Positions 16,597 to 25,721 of a stretch of DNA of 64,000 bases are shown here, one piece after another; within the stretch, counting starts at the first letter, position 1, and every line of letters begins with the position of its first letter. A program made the translations under genes and the position numbers. Source of the DNA: Turneriella sp. (GTDB lineage: Bacteria > Spirochaetota > Leptospiria > Turneriellales > Turneriellaceae); the NCBI GenBank assembly GCA_019186965.1, contig JABARV010000002.1, positions 470,728 through 534,727 on the forward strand, in the 5' to 3' direction. The notes beneath the pieces were generated by a model, which saw only the letters and a program-made list of their open reading frames with translations, did no database searches and was not told where the DNA came from.

Positions 16597-18471
16597 ATGC
16601 TGCTCTCGATTATTGTAGATCGCGTTGGCAATACCAACATCTTCAATATCATCCAAGAAGGCGAGGTTGTAAATCCAAGGTTAAAAGCGAACGAGCGCTT
16701 ACAGTCTATTATAGACGACGACCTTATTGAAGAATACTTAGAAGAATTGGGGCGCATCGCAAATATTTCGCGCTCGCTTTCTTCATTACCACGCGGGAGC
16801 GAAGAAAGCCAAGCGCTCATTTTTCAACACCTTAACCTTGTAGATAAATTACGCGAAATTGGCGAAATTCTTTTTAGGCAATTTTTTCCCTCTCCTTTGC
16901 AAGACTATATACGCAACGCGGAGTCGGATTATCTATATTTTCATCTTGATTCTGCACTGGCTTCGTTGCCGCTTGAAATCCTACATGACGGGACTGCATT
17001 CTTATGGGAAAAATTTTATTTAGGCAAAGCCATTAAAGGGCAAGATACAACGCTCAGCGATTTAAACCCGCGAGAAATGATTAACATGCTCATTATTGCA
17101 GACCCCAGCGAAAATCTCGAATGGGCACGCCGCGAAGGAGAGTTGCTTTTCGAGCATTTAAGCGCGAATGTAAGCCCGAAAAGAATCAACATGACCCTTA
17201 TCGGAGGCAAAAGCGTCACTAAGCTTAACCTCTTAAATTCAATTTTAGACAAAGACATTATACACTATGCAGGACATTTGCATTATAGTGAAAACGCGGG
17301 CGAAAACGGTTGGCTTCTTGCCGACGATAAAATTTTTTATGCGCGTGAATTCAAAAAAAGTGGAGCGCAACCTAAGCTTATTTTTTGTAATTCATGCTTA
17401 AGCGCACGTTCCGATCAGCACGCAGGCGATTCGGCGTGGTATGCACAATTTGCCTCTGCTTTTATACGCGCTGGGCGCACGAGTTATATTGGAACAAATT
17501 GGGAACTTCCAGACCGCAGACCCACGTTGGAGTTTACTACGCATTTTTACGATAAAATCTTCAAGGGACAAACACTCGGCGAAGCGTTGCAGCAAAGCCG
17601 TTTGTACGCCCGTGAACATTTTTCGCTTAACGACTTAACATGGGCATCGTATTTGCTTATGGGAAATCCACAGCAAGCGGTTTTTCGAAGCGAAGCTCGA
17701 CTTCCCGACGTGACGCACAATATTCTTGATGTTGAAATTGTTCGAGCGCAGTATCCATACCCAATAGCTCGCGCTTTTGACGAGTTCCAATTACTTTTTT
17801 CAAAAAGCGAAAAAAAGCGCGAGCCTAGTATTGACACAATCCTCGAAGCGCTTTTTGAGCTTTTTAATCAGACTGTCTTTTTTCTTACCTCTCTTGTGCT
17901 TGCAAATTACACTATTTTTAATTTTCCAAAAGCAATTCACTTTCCGTTTCCCGATACAGAAAAATGCCTTGGTGCTCTTTTTAATGCTTTAGGTTCTATT
18001 CGAGCGATTAAAGCGACTCCAATAGCTGTCAATTTGCTCGAAACGCTTTATGTCCACCAAGAAAACTTAACGAAAATCGCTACATACCAAAAAAAATATA
18101 AAAACGGATCTCTTAGCACTACCGATCACGAAACTTATGTGATTACTGTACAGTACCACCTTGAATCGCTTCTCATGGATATTGATTTTATCCGCCACTA
18201 TGGTTTTTACTTTATCGTTGAACCAGGGCATCGGCAGTTAAGTTTTTTGGGAACACAGGAGAGGCATTCGCACCGCGATATTTTATTGCCTACGCAGGCA
18301 AATTCTGCAACGTATACGGAGATACTGGAAAAGACTTCCTATTTAGTTGGCCGTTGTGTCTTTTACTCACCCGTTAAAAAAATATTTTTGGATTTATCTC
18401 CTTATATGCAGATCGATGCACAAAGCGATGGCACCTATAATTTTCGTTTCATTAAATCAAAATCGACTTAA
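16597..18471 (+). CDS. Orphan CHAT-domain protease (caspase-like)
   Basis: Residues about 80-360 form a CHAT peptidase domain (clan CD, related to caspases and separase). LASLPLEILHDG precedes the catalytic His segment IIHYAGHLHY (His near 227), and the Cys segment is LIFCNSCLSA (likely Cys near 266). SYIGTNWELPD and GQTLGEALQQSR complete the fold, so the catalytic pair looks intact. The N-terminal 80 residues are helical. The last 250 residues are a helical region with aromatic-rich stretches that I do not recognise; no TPR is evident. Known CHAT proteins work in defence or regulated proteolysis with a nearby substrate or sensor, but none is seen here. The 3' end overlaps the convergent gene by 20 bp. 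Confidence 0.85.
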   Translation: MLLSIIVDRVGNTNIFNIIQEGEVVNPRLKANERLQSIIDDDLIEEYLEELGRIANISRSLSSLPRGSEESQALIFQHLNLVDKLREIGEILFRQFFPSPLQDYIRNAESDYLYFHLDSALASLPLEILHDGTAFLWEKFYLGKAIKGQDTTLSDLNPREMINMLIIADPSENLEWARREGELLFEHLSANVSPKRINMTLIGGKSVTKLNLLNSILDKDIIHYAGHLHYSENAGENGWLLADDKIFYAREFKKSGAQPKLIFCNSCLSARSDQHAGDSAWYAQFASAFIRAGRTSYIGTNWELPDRRPTLEFTTHFYDKIFKGQTLGEALQQSRLYAREHFSLNDLTWASYLLMGNPQQAVFRSEARLPDVTHNILDVEIVRAQYPYPIARAFDEFQLLFSKSEKKREPSIDTILEALFELFNQTVFFLTSLVLANYTIFNFPKAIHFPFPDTEKCLGALFNALGSIRAIKATPIAVNLLETLYVHQENLTKIATYQKKYKNGSLSTTDHETYVITVQYHLESLLMDIDFIRHYGFYFIVEPGHRQLSFLGTQERHSHRDILLPTQANSATYTEILEKTSYLVGRCVFYSPVKKIFLDLSPYMQIDAQSDGTYNFRFIKSKST

Positions 18472-19051
18472 GGCAATCTCGTAAAATACATCCTGCTTCG
18501 TGAAAATTTTTAGACCATTCTTTTCTTCCCTTGGGACTAATTGCGTTAGTCACGCATAAAAGAGCGCTAAAAGGAATTTTTTTCGCTGCGCAAAAATCGG
18601 CAAGCGCCGTCGCTTCCATATTTTCGACAATTGGCCGAGGGAAGTTGTCGGGAACGTAATGTGTGTTAGACAAAAATTTATCCGCGTCAAGACTCACTCC
18701 AAAGTTTTGCACAACCGTTGCTTGGGGTAAGTTTAGAAAATCGAACGCAGGTTGTGGTTTTATGCTGCGCGGTAAAAATTCTGGAAGCTCTTCCTTTGCA
18801 ATTGAAGGGTATGCAAAATGGGTGGCATGGAAAAGGCGCAGATGATTTTCTTCTTTAAGAGAGCCGCACGTACCCGCTAAAAGGACGCGGGTTGGGGCTT
18901 CTATAGCCACAAGGTGCGAAAGTGTAGCGAGGGCATTTACATGCCCAACCCCCAAAATATGCCGAGAAACACCTAAAAAATTGAAATTTTCAAAATTGGG
19001 AATTTCTTTTTCGTGGGCAACACAAAGCCAAGTATGCATCGTACACGCCAT
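18452..19051 (-). CDS. Nucleoside phosphorylase-fold protein, futalosine hydrolase/MTA nucleosidase-like
   Basis: The 199-residue product shows the PNP/UDP phosphorylase fold: GVGHVNALATLSHL, LLAGTCGSL and the purine/ribose segment VENMEATALADFC, followed by CVTNAIS with a Lys-Glu-Trp. The Glu of NMEA is the usual ribose-binding acid. Family members cleave N-glycosidic bonds of MTA, SAH or futalosine; the TNAISPKGRKEW segment is closer in style to futalosine hydrolase (menaquinone synthesis) than to MTA/SAH nucleosidase. The usual Asp of the active site (SD in MTA nucleosidases) appears as Asn, which argues for a hydrolase variant. The substrate is not certain. Confidence 0.7.
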   Translation of the reverse strand: MACTMHTWLCVAHEKEIPNFENFNFLGVSRHILGVGHVNALATLSHLVAIEAPTRVLLAGTCGSLKEENHLRLFHATHFAYPSIAKEELPEFLPRSIKPQPAFDFLNLPQATVVQNFGVSLDADKFLSNTHYVPDNFPRPIVENMEATALADFCAAKKIPFSALLCVTNAISPKGRKEWSKNFHEAGCILRDCLKSILI

Positions 19052-19092
19052 TATGAAATTGACACACCGGTCAAAGAAAAAAAATCAGTGTA

Positions 19093-20166
19093 ATGGACTC
19101 TGAATCTTTACCAGTTGCCTCAAAAAAAGAGCGACGAAAACTTCTTATAAACAAGCTCATCCATTTAACGATTATTATGGCAGTTGCTACCGTGCTGGGA
19201 GTTTTTGCTATAAAAATTATTTTATCGCATTACAAGCTCGAACACAAGCCGATGGAGTTGGGCGATGCCGCAAAAGGTTTTGCAACGCATTCGCGCAAAG
19301 GCACATATATGAAGCTCGCAAACTTACACTTTCGCCTCACAGACGAAATTAGTATGCAAGTAAAGGAGCTAATTGGTGAGTCTATCCCAAAAGGAAATAT
19401 CCCCTTCGTGAATTTCGACGATGTTAATTCGTTCCGTATCGATATCCTCTCGGGTGAAGCGTTTGTTAAAACAGGGATTATGGAATACATCTTCAATAAC
19501 ATGGTTTTTAACTACGATGGTTCGCCTCTTAAAAATATGAAGATGCAATTTTTTGACGAAGAAGAAAACGGAAAAAAAGTAAAAAAATTACGTTTGAACG
19601 GCGATATGAAGCTCGTCGTATGGCTTGGGTTTGAAATGACGGGAAAAATGTATCTTGACCGTGAAAAAACGCTGATGGTCATTGAGGCAGAACGGATTAA
19701 GTCTATGGGGAATCCGTATACCAAAGGGATTCTCGATACAGTTGGCCTTGATATGGAAAAATTGCTCCCTGTGCCGACTGGCCGTGGAATTACTATGAGG
19801 GGTAACAAAATTATCGTAGAGCCTTTTAAAATTTTTCCTCCGCCACAAATTAGCGGCTATATAAGCGATATGCGTCTACACGACGACGGTTTACAGCTCT
19901 TTTTTTCCAGCAAAACAAAAGTCAACTTTCCACCGCTTCCCGTACGTAACGTAAAAAACTATCTTTATCTCTATAAAGGAGACGTTAAATTTGGCAAACT
20001 TACGATGGTGGATGCACGTTTGCAAATGGTCGATATGTCACAAAAAAATGATTTCGACTTTTATTTGAAGCGCTACCAATTGCCGCTTGCCGCAGGGTAT
20101 TCTAAAATAATGGGAGATGGCGCCGTTGTCGCGTATATCCCAGACTACCGCGATGTAGCAAAATAA
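19093..20166 (+). CDS. Membrane-anchored hypothetical protein with large extracytoplasmic domain
   Basis: A basic N-terminus (KKERRKLLINKLIH) precedes one transmembrane helix (LTIIMAVATVLGVFAIKIIL, residues 27-46). The remaining 310 residues are beta-rich and end PDYRDVAK. Repeated strand patterns such as KLRLNGDMKLVVWLGFEMTG and GITMRGNKIIVEPF suggest a lipid-binding or AsmA/DUF2993-like sheet, but I cannot assign a family. It is followed after 67 bp by a small lipoprotein candidate on the same strand. The start is supported by the position of the helix and by the lack of a longer frame. Confidence 0.75.
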   Translation: MDSESLPVASKKERRKLLINKLIHLTIIMAVATVLGVFAIKIILSHYKLEHKPMELGDAAKGFATHSRKGTYMKLANLHFRLTDEISMQVKELIGESIPKGNIPFVNFDDVNSFRIDILSGEAFVKTGIMEYIFNNMVFNYDGSPLKNMKMQFFDEEENGKKVKKLRLNGDMKLVVWLGFEMTGKMYLDREKTLMVIEAERIKSMGNPYTKGILDTVGLDMEKLLPVPTGRGITMRGNKIIVEPFKIFPPPQISGYISDMRLHDDGLQLFFSSKTKVNFPPLPVRNVKNYLYLYKGDVKFGKLTMVDARLQMVDMSQKNDFDFYLKRYQLPLAAGYSKIMGDGAVVAYIPDYRDVAK

Positions 20167-20233
20167 TACAAACGCTATAGTTTTCATGGGGGGCTGCTCG
20201 AGTTTTAAAACAAACGCAATTTTACGGTGTTGG

Positions 20234-20665
20234 ATGCGTTGGTGCACCTGTCTAGTTATGCTTTGTGGAGCTGTTACCCTCCATTGTAAACGCAAGTACG
20301 AAGTTTTGCCCAAGGGCGCTCAAGGAGTGCAACGCAAAGACTCGCAAGAAACAGCAGAGGGTTCAAAACAGAAAATTATCCGGCGTGATTACCAATTTAA
20401 TGTGGGAAAGTCTACATTTCTTTGCGAATCACGCGAGTTTGAAAATGCGACAGCGGCAAAAGAAGCATCGAAACAAAAAATTGCCGAGCGTCCCGAAGAG
20501 GCAATCAGCCTTGGAGAAGGGATATACGCGCAAAGCGGGCGCTCCTTATGGATGCGCAAAGAAAATCGGTTTGTATGGTGCATGCTGGTGTCGAATACGC
20601 ACTATAATCTTGTTGATGCAATTTTGCCTTTACGTACGGCATTCTTAAACGAACTTAAAAAATAA
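20234..20665 (+). CDS. Small putative lipoprotein
   Basis: From ATG 20234 the product is 143 residues with a hydrophobic leader ending VTLHC (Cys18), a possible lipobox. The mature part is Lys/Glu-rich (KEASKQKIAERPEEAISLG) and ends in a helical segment NTHYNLVDAILPLRTAFLNELKK. A start at 20186 would add 16 Cys-containing residues ahead of the signal, which is less likely. No family recognised. A gap of 18 bp separates it from the next plus-strand gene, which has an AGAGGG ribosome site. Confidence 0.65.
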   Translation: MRWCTCLVMLCGAVTLHCKRKYEVLPKGAQGVQRKDSQETAEGSKQKIIRRDYQFNVGKSTFLCESREFENATAAKEASKQKIAERPEEAISLGEGIYAQSGRSLWMRKENRFVWCMLVSNTHYNLVDAILPLRTAFLNELKK

Positions 20666-20683
20666 AAACGTAAGAGGGTAGTA

Positions 20684-21529
20684 ATGAAAATACTTATCGT
20701 AGGGGCGGGCGCAGTATCGGGAAAAGCCGCAGTTAAAGCTGCACACGAACTTAACGCGACAATTATTGCGACAACAAGCAGGACCGAAAATATAGAAGGC
20801 GCAGATGAAACTATCTACGGTATTGATCTTGAAAAAGCCGATGCGGTTTCTAAAATACTCGCAGACCCACGCGTAAAAAATATCGACTATGTAATTTACA
20901 TACCCGCGCGCGGCGAAGTTGGTATGGATGTAACAGAGGCGACAGCAGAAATGATTCCTCCTTCGCTATCGTACTCCGTTATTCCATACCTTCAATTAAC
21001 AAACGCGCTAAAACCAAAACGGACAATCGCGCTTTCGGGATTTATGGCGCTACCAGCAATGGCGCGTATTTACGGCGCAATGACATTTACTAAAGTTGTG
21101 ATGGAGGAATTAGCGGTACGGCACCCTGAGCGTCTTCAAATTATTCGCATCGGAATGTTTTATTCTAATTCGGTACGGGGGATTGCCCTCTTGGCGCAAC
21201 GCCGTTTCACCCGTGAAAAAAATTTTCAGAGCGCATGGAAAGATGAATGGAAGGCGTCGGGAAAAAAATTTAGCGAGTTCTTTTTTGATAAAAACTACCG
21301 TTCAGAAGAAGAAACTTATAAGGAGCACGCGCAGGGAATTCCATTCCGCCCCACTGGGCCAGACGACATCACAAAAGCTTTTAAACTTGCGTTAAATGGC
21401 GAAAAAGCGCCTATAATCAATGTTTTGGGTGCATGGCAGTGGGTTGAAAACAAAATGCCACAATTGCCCAATGAAATTACCTCGCGGCTACATTTGATTC
21501 CAAAAAATATATATTCTGTGTTAGCGTAG
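20684..21529 (+). CDS. NAD(P)-binding Rossmann protein, atypical SDR
   Basis: The 281-residue protein opens with MKILIVGAGAVSGKAA, a dinucleotide-binding beta-alpha-beta with a modified Gly motif. YVIYIPARGE and ALSGFMALPA occupy the positions of later SDR strands. The canonical Tyr-x-x-x-Lys is replaced by a Thr-Lys in IYGAMTFTKVVMEE, so classical dehydrogenase chemistry is doubtful; atypical or extended SDRs often act as reductases or are non-catalytic. Expected location is cytoplasmic. The stop is followed by a 140-bp spacer carrying a near-perfect palindrome before folE2. Confidence 0.72.
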   Translation: MKILIVGAGAVSGKAAVKAAHELNATIIATTSRTENIEGADETIYGIDLEKADAVSKILADPRVKNIDYVIYIPARGEVGMDVTEATAEMIPPSLSYSVIPYLQLTNALKPKRTIALSGFMALPAMARIYGAMTFTKVVMEELAVRHPERLQIIRIGMFYSNSVRGIALLAQRRFTREKNFQSAWKDEWKASGKKFSEFFFDKNYRSEEETYKEHAQGIPFRPTGPDDITKAFKLALNGEKAPIINVLGAWQWVENKMPQLPNEITSRLHLIPKNIYSVLA

Positions 21530-21604
21530 GATTTCCATAGCTATTCAGGAATTTGTGTAAAATAACGTGCAAAAGTTCGCAAAAAAATTGCTCAGGCGAG
21601 TTCC

Positions 21605-21630
21605 GGCGTACCCACTTAAGTGGTTACGCC
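21605..21630. promoter_or_regulatory. 26-bp near-perfect palindrome upstream of folE2
   Basis: GGCGTACCCACTTAAGTGGTTACGCC reads the same on both strands except for one pair (C611/T624), centred on TTAA. It ends 42 bases before the folE2 ATG. The symmetry suits a dimeric repressor site; it could also form a short hairpin. Zinc-responsive control is known for some folE2 genes, but this sequence does not let me name the regulator. Confidence 0.45.
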
Positions 21631-21672
21631 CAAATTATGGCTTACTTTTGTATTCTTTAGTACCTTAACTAT

Positions 21673-22512
21673 ATGAGTGTCCTCCAAAATGGCAATACGG
21701 TACAAAACGGCGCAACAACGCTTGTCGACGTACAATCCAGCCGCGATAATAGGCACATTGCTATTGACAAAGTCGGTATTAAAGGCATTCGGCATCCCAT
21801 CAAAATTAGTGACAAAACCGGTGAAGTGCAAAGCACTGTTGCCGAACTCACAATGGCTGTTTTTCTTCCGCAACAATTCAAAGGTACGCACATGTCGCGT
21901 TTTGTTGAAATTCTCGAAGCGCGGCACAAAAACCTCGATGTTCCAACTTTTAAAGAACTTTTACCCGAAATGCTCTCCCGTTTGGAATCAAAAGCGGGAG
22001 AAATACAAATGCGCTTTACTTATTTCGTAACCAAAAAGGCTCCTGTGTCGGGCGTTGAATCGTATATGGATTACGACGTTACCTTTGTCGGAAAAAGCGA
22101 AAACGGTGAAACAGATTTACAGATTAAAGTGGTTGTTCCCGTAACAAGCCTTTGCCCCTGCTCAAAAGAAATTTCTGCATACGGGGCGCACAACCAGCGT
22201 AGCCACATAACAATTACGGCACGGCTTTCTAAAATTGCCAAAGACGAAAATACGTTATGGATTGAAGATTTAATCCATATCGCAGAAAAAAGCGCTTCGT
22301 CGGAGCTTTACGGCCTTTTAAAGCGTCCCGATGAGAAATTTGTTACCGAGCATGCATACAATAATCCCAAATTTGTCGAAGATATTGTTCGCGATGTGGC
22401 GCATAAATTAAACGAAGATACCCGAGTAGCGCATTATATCGTTGAAGCGGAAAATTTTGAATCTATACACAACCATTCCGCATACGCGCTGATTGAAAAA
22501 AACAAAATATAG
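21673..22512 (+). CDS. folE2: GTP cyclohydrolase FolE2 (type IB)
   Basis: The 279-residue enzyme has the FolE2 signature [24 protein letters not shown] (metal-binding Cys near 160, catalytic His/Glu region) and the N-terminal GIKGIRHPI. It converts GTP to 7,8-dihydroneopterin triphosphate, the first step toward folate (and toward queuosine precursors in some bacteria). FolE2 uses varied divalent metals and can replace the zinc-dependent FolE. The length is typical. It precedes der by 17 bp, so the two may be transcribed together. No other folate gene is adjacent. Confidence 0.94.
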   Translation: MSVLQNGNTVQNGATTLVDVQSSRDNRHIAIDKVGIKGIRHPIKISDKTGEVQSTVAELTMAVFLPQQFKGTHMSRFVEILEARHKNLDVPTFKELLPEMLSRLESKAGEIQMRFTYFVTKKAPVSGVESYMDYDVTFVGKSENGETDLQIKVVVPVTSLCPCSKEISAYGAHNQRSHITITARLSKIAKDENTLWIEDLIHIAEKSASSELYGLLKRPDEKFVTEHAYNNPKFVEDIVRDVAHKLNEDTRVAHYIVEAENFESIHNHSAYALIEKNKI

Positions 22513-22529
22513 CATCTCTCAAATTTTTT

Positions 22530-23861
22530 ATGCCCGCAATCGCGATTATCGGACGCCAGAATGTGGGCAAAAGTTCCCTCTTCAATAGCCTCATTGGCGC
22601 ACGCAAGGCAATTGTCTATAACAGGCCTGGCGTCACACGCGATCTTATCGAAGAAAAAGTTTCATGGGGCGAAGGTAAATGGACGCTTACCGATTTTCCC
22701 GGGTTTGAAAATATACGCGAGCTACGAGAAGACACACTTACGCAAACGGCAATCCAAGCTGCACAGAAGCAACTTGATAAATTCCACTTACTTTTGTTTA
22801 TTGTTTCGCGCGAAGGGCTTACTCCTTTCGAGGCAGATTTAGCGCAAAAATTAAGGCGGCATAAAAAACCCGTTTGGTTGGTGGTCAACTTTATCGATGA
22901 CCCACAACTGGAAGCGGACGCGACTGATTTTTATGAATTAGGTTTTGCTGAAACCTTTTTCGTTTCTGCTCTTAACCGCCGTAATATCGATGCGCTTAAA
23001 GAAAAAATACAAAATCATTTTCGTTCAGGAAAAAATCTGGATCCAGTACCAACAGTTAACGCGGATAATATTATTGTAAAAGCAGATTTACGCCTTGCTA
23101 TTTTGGGAAAACCCAACGCAGGAAAAAGCACTCTTTTCAACACCCTCACCGGAAAAGAACGCGCACTCACCTCGCCTATTGCAGGAACAACGCGCGATAG
23201 CATTAACGAAACTTTTTTATTCCAAGGAAAGCGCGTCGAAGTTGTAGATACGGCAGGGTTACGCCGGCAAAGAAATGTTGTTGAAGATGTAGAATCTATT
23301 AGCGTAAAGAGAGCAAAGGAGGCGTTGGAGGCTGCCGATGTTTGTTTTCTGGTTATGGATTATTTAGAAAATTTAGATAAACAAAATAAAACTCTTTTCG
23401 CTCTTATAGCCGCAGCAGGAAAACCGCTTATTGCGCTCGTCAATAAACTTGATGCTTTTCGTGACGACAAAGAAACTAAAGCAAAAATTGCAACTGAAAT
23501 GGCGAAAGCGCAGAAAGCATTTTGGAATTTCCCTTGGTTTTTTGTGAGCGCACAAACTGGAGAAAATTCGACAAAGGCGCTCGAGAAAGCGTTTGCGTTA
23601 AAAAACCAAATTATTGAGAAAATTAGTACACCAAAACTTAATACTATTCTAAAAGAGCTTTCACGAAGCCATCTTTTGCAAAACCAAAATATTCGGCTTA
23701 AATATATTACGCAGGGAACGCCTTTGAACCGGTTTATTCTTTTCGCAAATAAGCCTGTAACAGCGCCGGTTAGGCGCCACCTCGCAAGCTCTCTTGCAAA
23801 AAAATTGGAAATGACGGATGTACCGATACTTTTGCAAGTACGTACACAGCTACGTCCTTAA
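22530..23861 (+). CDS. der: Ribosome-assembly GTPase Der (EngA)
   Basis: Two consecutive GTPase domains identify Der: the first P-loop GRQNVGKSS near residue 8 with DFPGFEN as its G3 motif, the second GKPNAGKST near 195 with DTAGLRRQ and NKLD as G3/G4. The G4 of the first domain reads VNFID rather than NKxD, a departure from the usual sequence that may weaken guanine specificity. The C-terminal 90 residues (LKYITQGTPLNRFILFANKPV) form the KH-like domain. Der assists 50S subunit maturation in the cytoplasm and is normally essential. It converges on the next minus-strand gene with 8 bp between stops. Confidence 0.95.
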   Translation: MPAIAIIGRQNVGKSSLFNSLIGARKAIVYNRPGVTRDLIEEKVSWGEGKWTLTDFPGFENIRELREDTLTQTAIQAAQKQLDKFHLLLFIVSREGLTPFEADLAQKLRRHKKPVWLVVNFIDDPQLEADATDFYELGFAETFFVSALNRRNIDALKEKIQNHFRSGKNLDPVPTVNADNIIVKADLRLAILGKPNAGKSTLFNTLTGKERALTSPIAGTTRDSINETFLFQGKRVEVVDTAGLRRQRNVVEDVESISVKRAKEALEAADVCFLVMDYLENLDKQNKTLFALIAAAGKPLIALVNKLDAFRDDKETKAKIATEMAKAQKAFWNFPWFFVSAQTGENSTKALEKAFALKNQIIEKISTPKLNTILKELSRSHLLQNQNIRLKYITQGTPLNRFILFANKPVTAPVRRHLASSLAKKLEMTDVPILLQVRTQLRP

Positions 23862-23869
23862 GAAATCTC

Positions 23870-24658
23870 TTATTTTTCTAAGCTCGATAATAAATCGGTT
23901 AATGGAGCCTTCGAGTTACGCATCATGCCGCGGTGCGGTTGTTCTAAATCCATCGTTACCGTAAATACAGCCGTTACCAAAAGGATATAAACCGAAATTC
24001 GTGCAAGACTTAGCCACGATAATTTTCTGTCGGCGGCTAAACGCCCAATCATAAATGAACTTATCATTCCAAACGCGACCAAAAGAAGGATTATCGTATC
24101 TGCAATTTGGTTCATGCTTCCGTAAAGGGCTTTGTCGTGCGTCATTGTCATTCCATTAAAGCCGTTCATAAGCGGAGTGTGGAGCGTTGGCGACGCTTTC
24201 GAATGGATAATTTCTCGCAGCACGGCAGCAATTTTGTCCTGCGAAGTACGGCTATCCCTAGTGACCTCTTGCATACGCGGATCGTCGATATGGACTTTCC
24301 CAAAAGCAAGCCGCGATTTAACGTATTTCACTAATTCAAGCCGAATCTTTTCACTATGCTCTTTATCGAGCATCGACGCAGTTGCTGCAAAGTCGCCAAT
24401 AGCAATCGCTTCTTCACGCAAATATCCTTTGCGGTCTTCGTAACGGTTTGCTGCACCCGAAAAACAAAACGCAAGAAGTAACGCAAAGAGTGCAATTCCT
24501 GCGTCTTCAATGCGGGATGATTTATCTGCATTCTCGTTTTTGAACATCGCTCGAGTATACGTCCCAAGCCACCACGCAAAAAGCATTAAACCAAAAAAAC
24601 AAACCCCTAAAAGCCATGCATCAAAATGTAAAATAGAACTCATAAAACTTATTCCCAT
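23870..24658 (-). CDS. DUF4239-like (bestrophin-like) membrane protein
   Basis: Hydrophobic helices lie at both ends of a 262-residue protein (AWLLGVCFFGLMLFAWWLG; IALFALLLAFCFSGAA; IADTIILLLVAFGMISSF; ISVYILLVTAVFTVT), with a cytoplasmic or periplasmic helical core between (EDRKGYLREEAIAIGDFAA). This four-helix layout and the conserved RYEDRK..REEAIAIG segment match the DUF4239 family, sometimes called bestrophin-like. The frame is open to 24748 but that would overlap the upstream gene; ATG 24658 lies 8 bases after that gene's stop. ATG 24643, preceded by GGGA, is an alternative start. Function is unknown. Confidence 0.75.
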   Translation of the reverse strand: MGISFMSSILHFDAWLLGVCFFGLMLFAWWLGTYTRAMFKNENADKSSRIEDAGIALFALLLAFCFSGAANRYEDRKGYLREEAIAIGDFAATASMLDKEHSEKIRLELVKYVKSRLAFGKVHIDDPRMQEVTRDSRTSQDKIAAVLREIIHSKASPTLHTPLMNGFNGMTMTHDKALYGSMNQIADTIILLLVAFGMISSFMIGRLAADRKLSWLSLARISVYILLVTAVFTVTMDLEQPHRGMMRNSKAPLTDLLSSLEK

Positions 24659-24665
24659 AAGAACA

Positions 24666-25721
24666 CTAATTAAACATGACATCGCCTGTCGACGCGTCTT
24701 CGGACGTCTTGGGTTCGCTAATTTGCACACGCGCAGCCGTTTTCTCAAGGGCGCGGGGTACCTGCGTGCGAATAAGTAAATTTTTTTCGAGTAAATCTGC
24801 TTCTATTGCAAGCTGCTTGTCAAAAAGCCATTCGGTTACACGCATACGCACAGCTAAATCATGGGTTTCAACAAGCAGTTGTTCGCGCAGAAGCGTATAA
24901 TCTTGGTATGCACGGTCTTGAAAAAGTTCAAATGCAGATTTAATATCGCTTAAACCCAAATGCGCCGTAGGCCGCCCTGCGTACGATGCTTGCGATAAAC
25001 CTGTAAAATTTCCCGATTTTAACTTCCATGTCGCTTGCGCAACGTGGTAATCGCACAAATAGCTTCTTATAAATTCCAAAAACTCTTGGGGTGAAAGCAT
25101 TGCGTTTGAAACATCCTTTGCAAGCGTCGACATATCCGCAAACAGGCTTCCTTGATCAAAGTCTTTTATGATAATTACTGAAAGCTGGCGGCGTTGTTTA
25201 CGTTCTGCGCGTAGTAGAGAATAAATTTTTGCACGATTTTCTTGCACACGAGATTTTTGGATTGTAGGCATATCTTGATCGAAGACCACAATAGACGCAC
25301 GGTGCTTTAATTCTTTAAGCAATGTTGGGATTGAATCAACCGCAATAGGGTTGAAACCAAAAAGCGAGAACATCCGCATTGTTTGGCTTTTAAGCGGCTC
25401 TGCCAAAAATGCTAAAATGGTCTCTCCAAAAATTGTTGAAACTTGAAGTTCGAATACACGCGCTGGGGCAATGAGCAATTCATCAAGCGACAATACCTGC
25501 ACATGGCCTTTGGCGGCAATACGCGTATAACTTGCTTTAAGCGACTGGCCGCAGCAAACAAGAAGATCGGTAGATAAAACTTTATCGAGTTCTAAATCGC
25601 TATCAATAAATTCTACACGCTCGCGTGTAAAATGTGGGTATAAAATTTGGAGCGCGGCAATACGTTCGCGATCGGCTACACTTGCTTGGTGGAAAAAAAT
25701 GCGCTCAAAAGCGTATGCCAT
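24666..25721 (-). CDS. Unrecognised protein with receiver-like segment
   Basis: The 351-residue product has no signal or membrane helix. Residues about 115-235 look like a degenerate response-regulator receiver: RMFSLFGFNPIAVDSIPTLL, then IVVFDQDMP where the phospho-acceptor Asp would fall, and SVIIIKDF with a Lys in the conserved position. The second acidic-pocket residues are not evident, so it may be a pseudo-receiver. The C-terminal third is helical and Leu/Glu-rich (LREQLLVETHDLAVRMRVTEW). The ATG is directly preceded by ATTATGTCGCATTA, matching the first 14 bases of the 31-bp repeat family. It is probably co-transcribed with the DUF4239-like gene. Confidence 0.68.
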   Translation of the reverse strand: MAYAFERIFFHQASVADRERIAALQILYPHFTRERVEFIDSDLELDKVLSTDLLVCCGQSLKASYTRIAAKGHVQVLSLDELLIAPARVFELQVSTIFGETILAFLAEPLKSQTMRMFSLFGFNPIAVDSIPTLLKELKHRASIVVFDQDMPTIQKSRVQENRAKIYSLLRAERKQRRQLSVIIIKDFDQGSLFADMSTLAKDVSNAMLSPQEFLEFIRSYLCDYHVAQATWKLKSGNFTGLSQASYAGRPTAHLGLSDIKSAFELFQDRAYQDYTLLREQLLVETHDLAVRMRVTEWLFDKQLAIEADLLEKNLLIRTQVPRALEKTAARVQISEPKTSEDASTGDVMFN

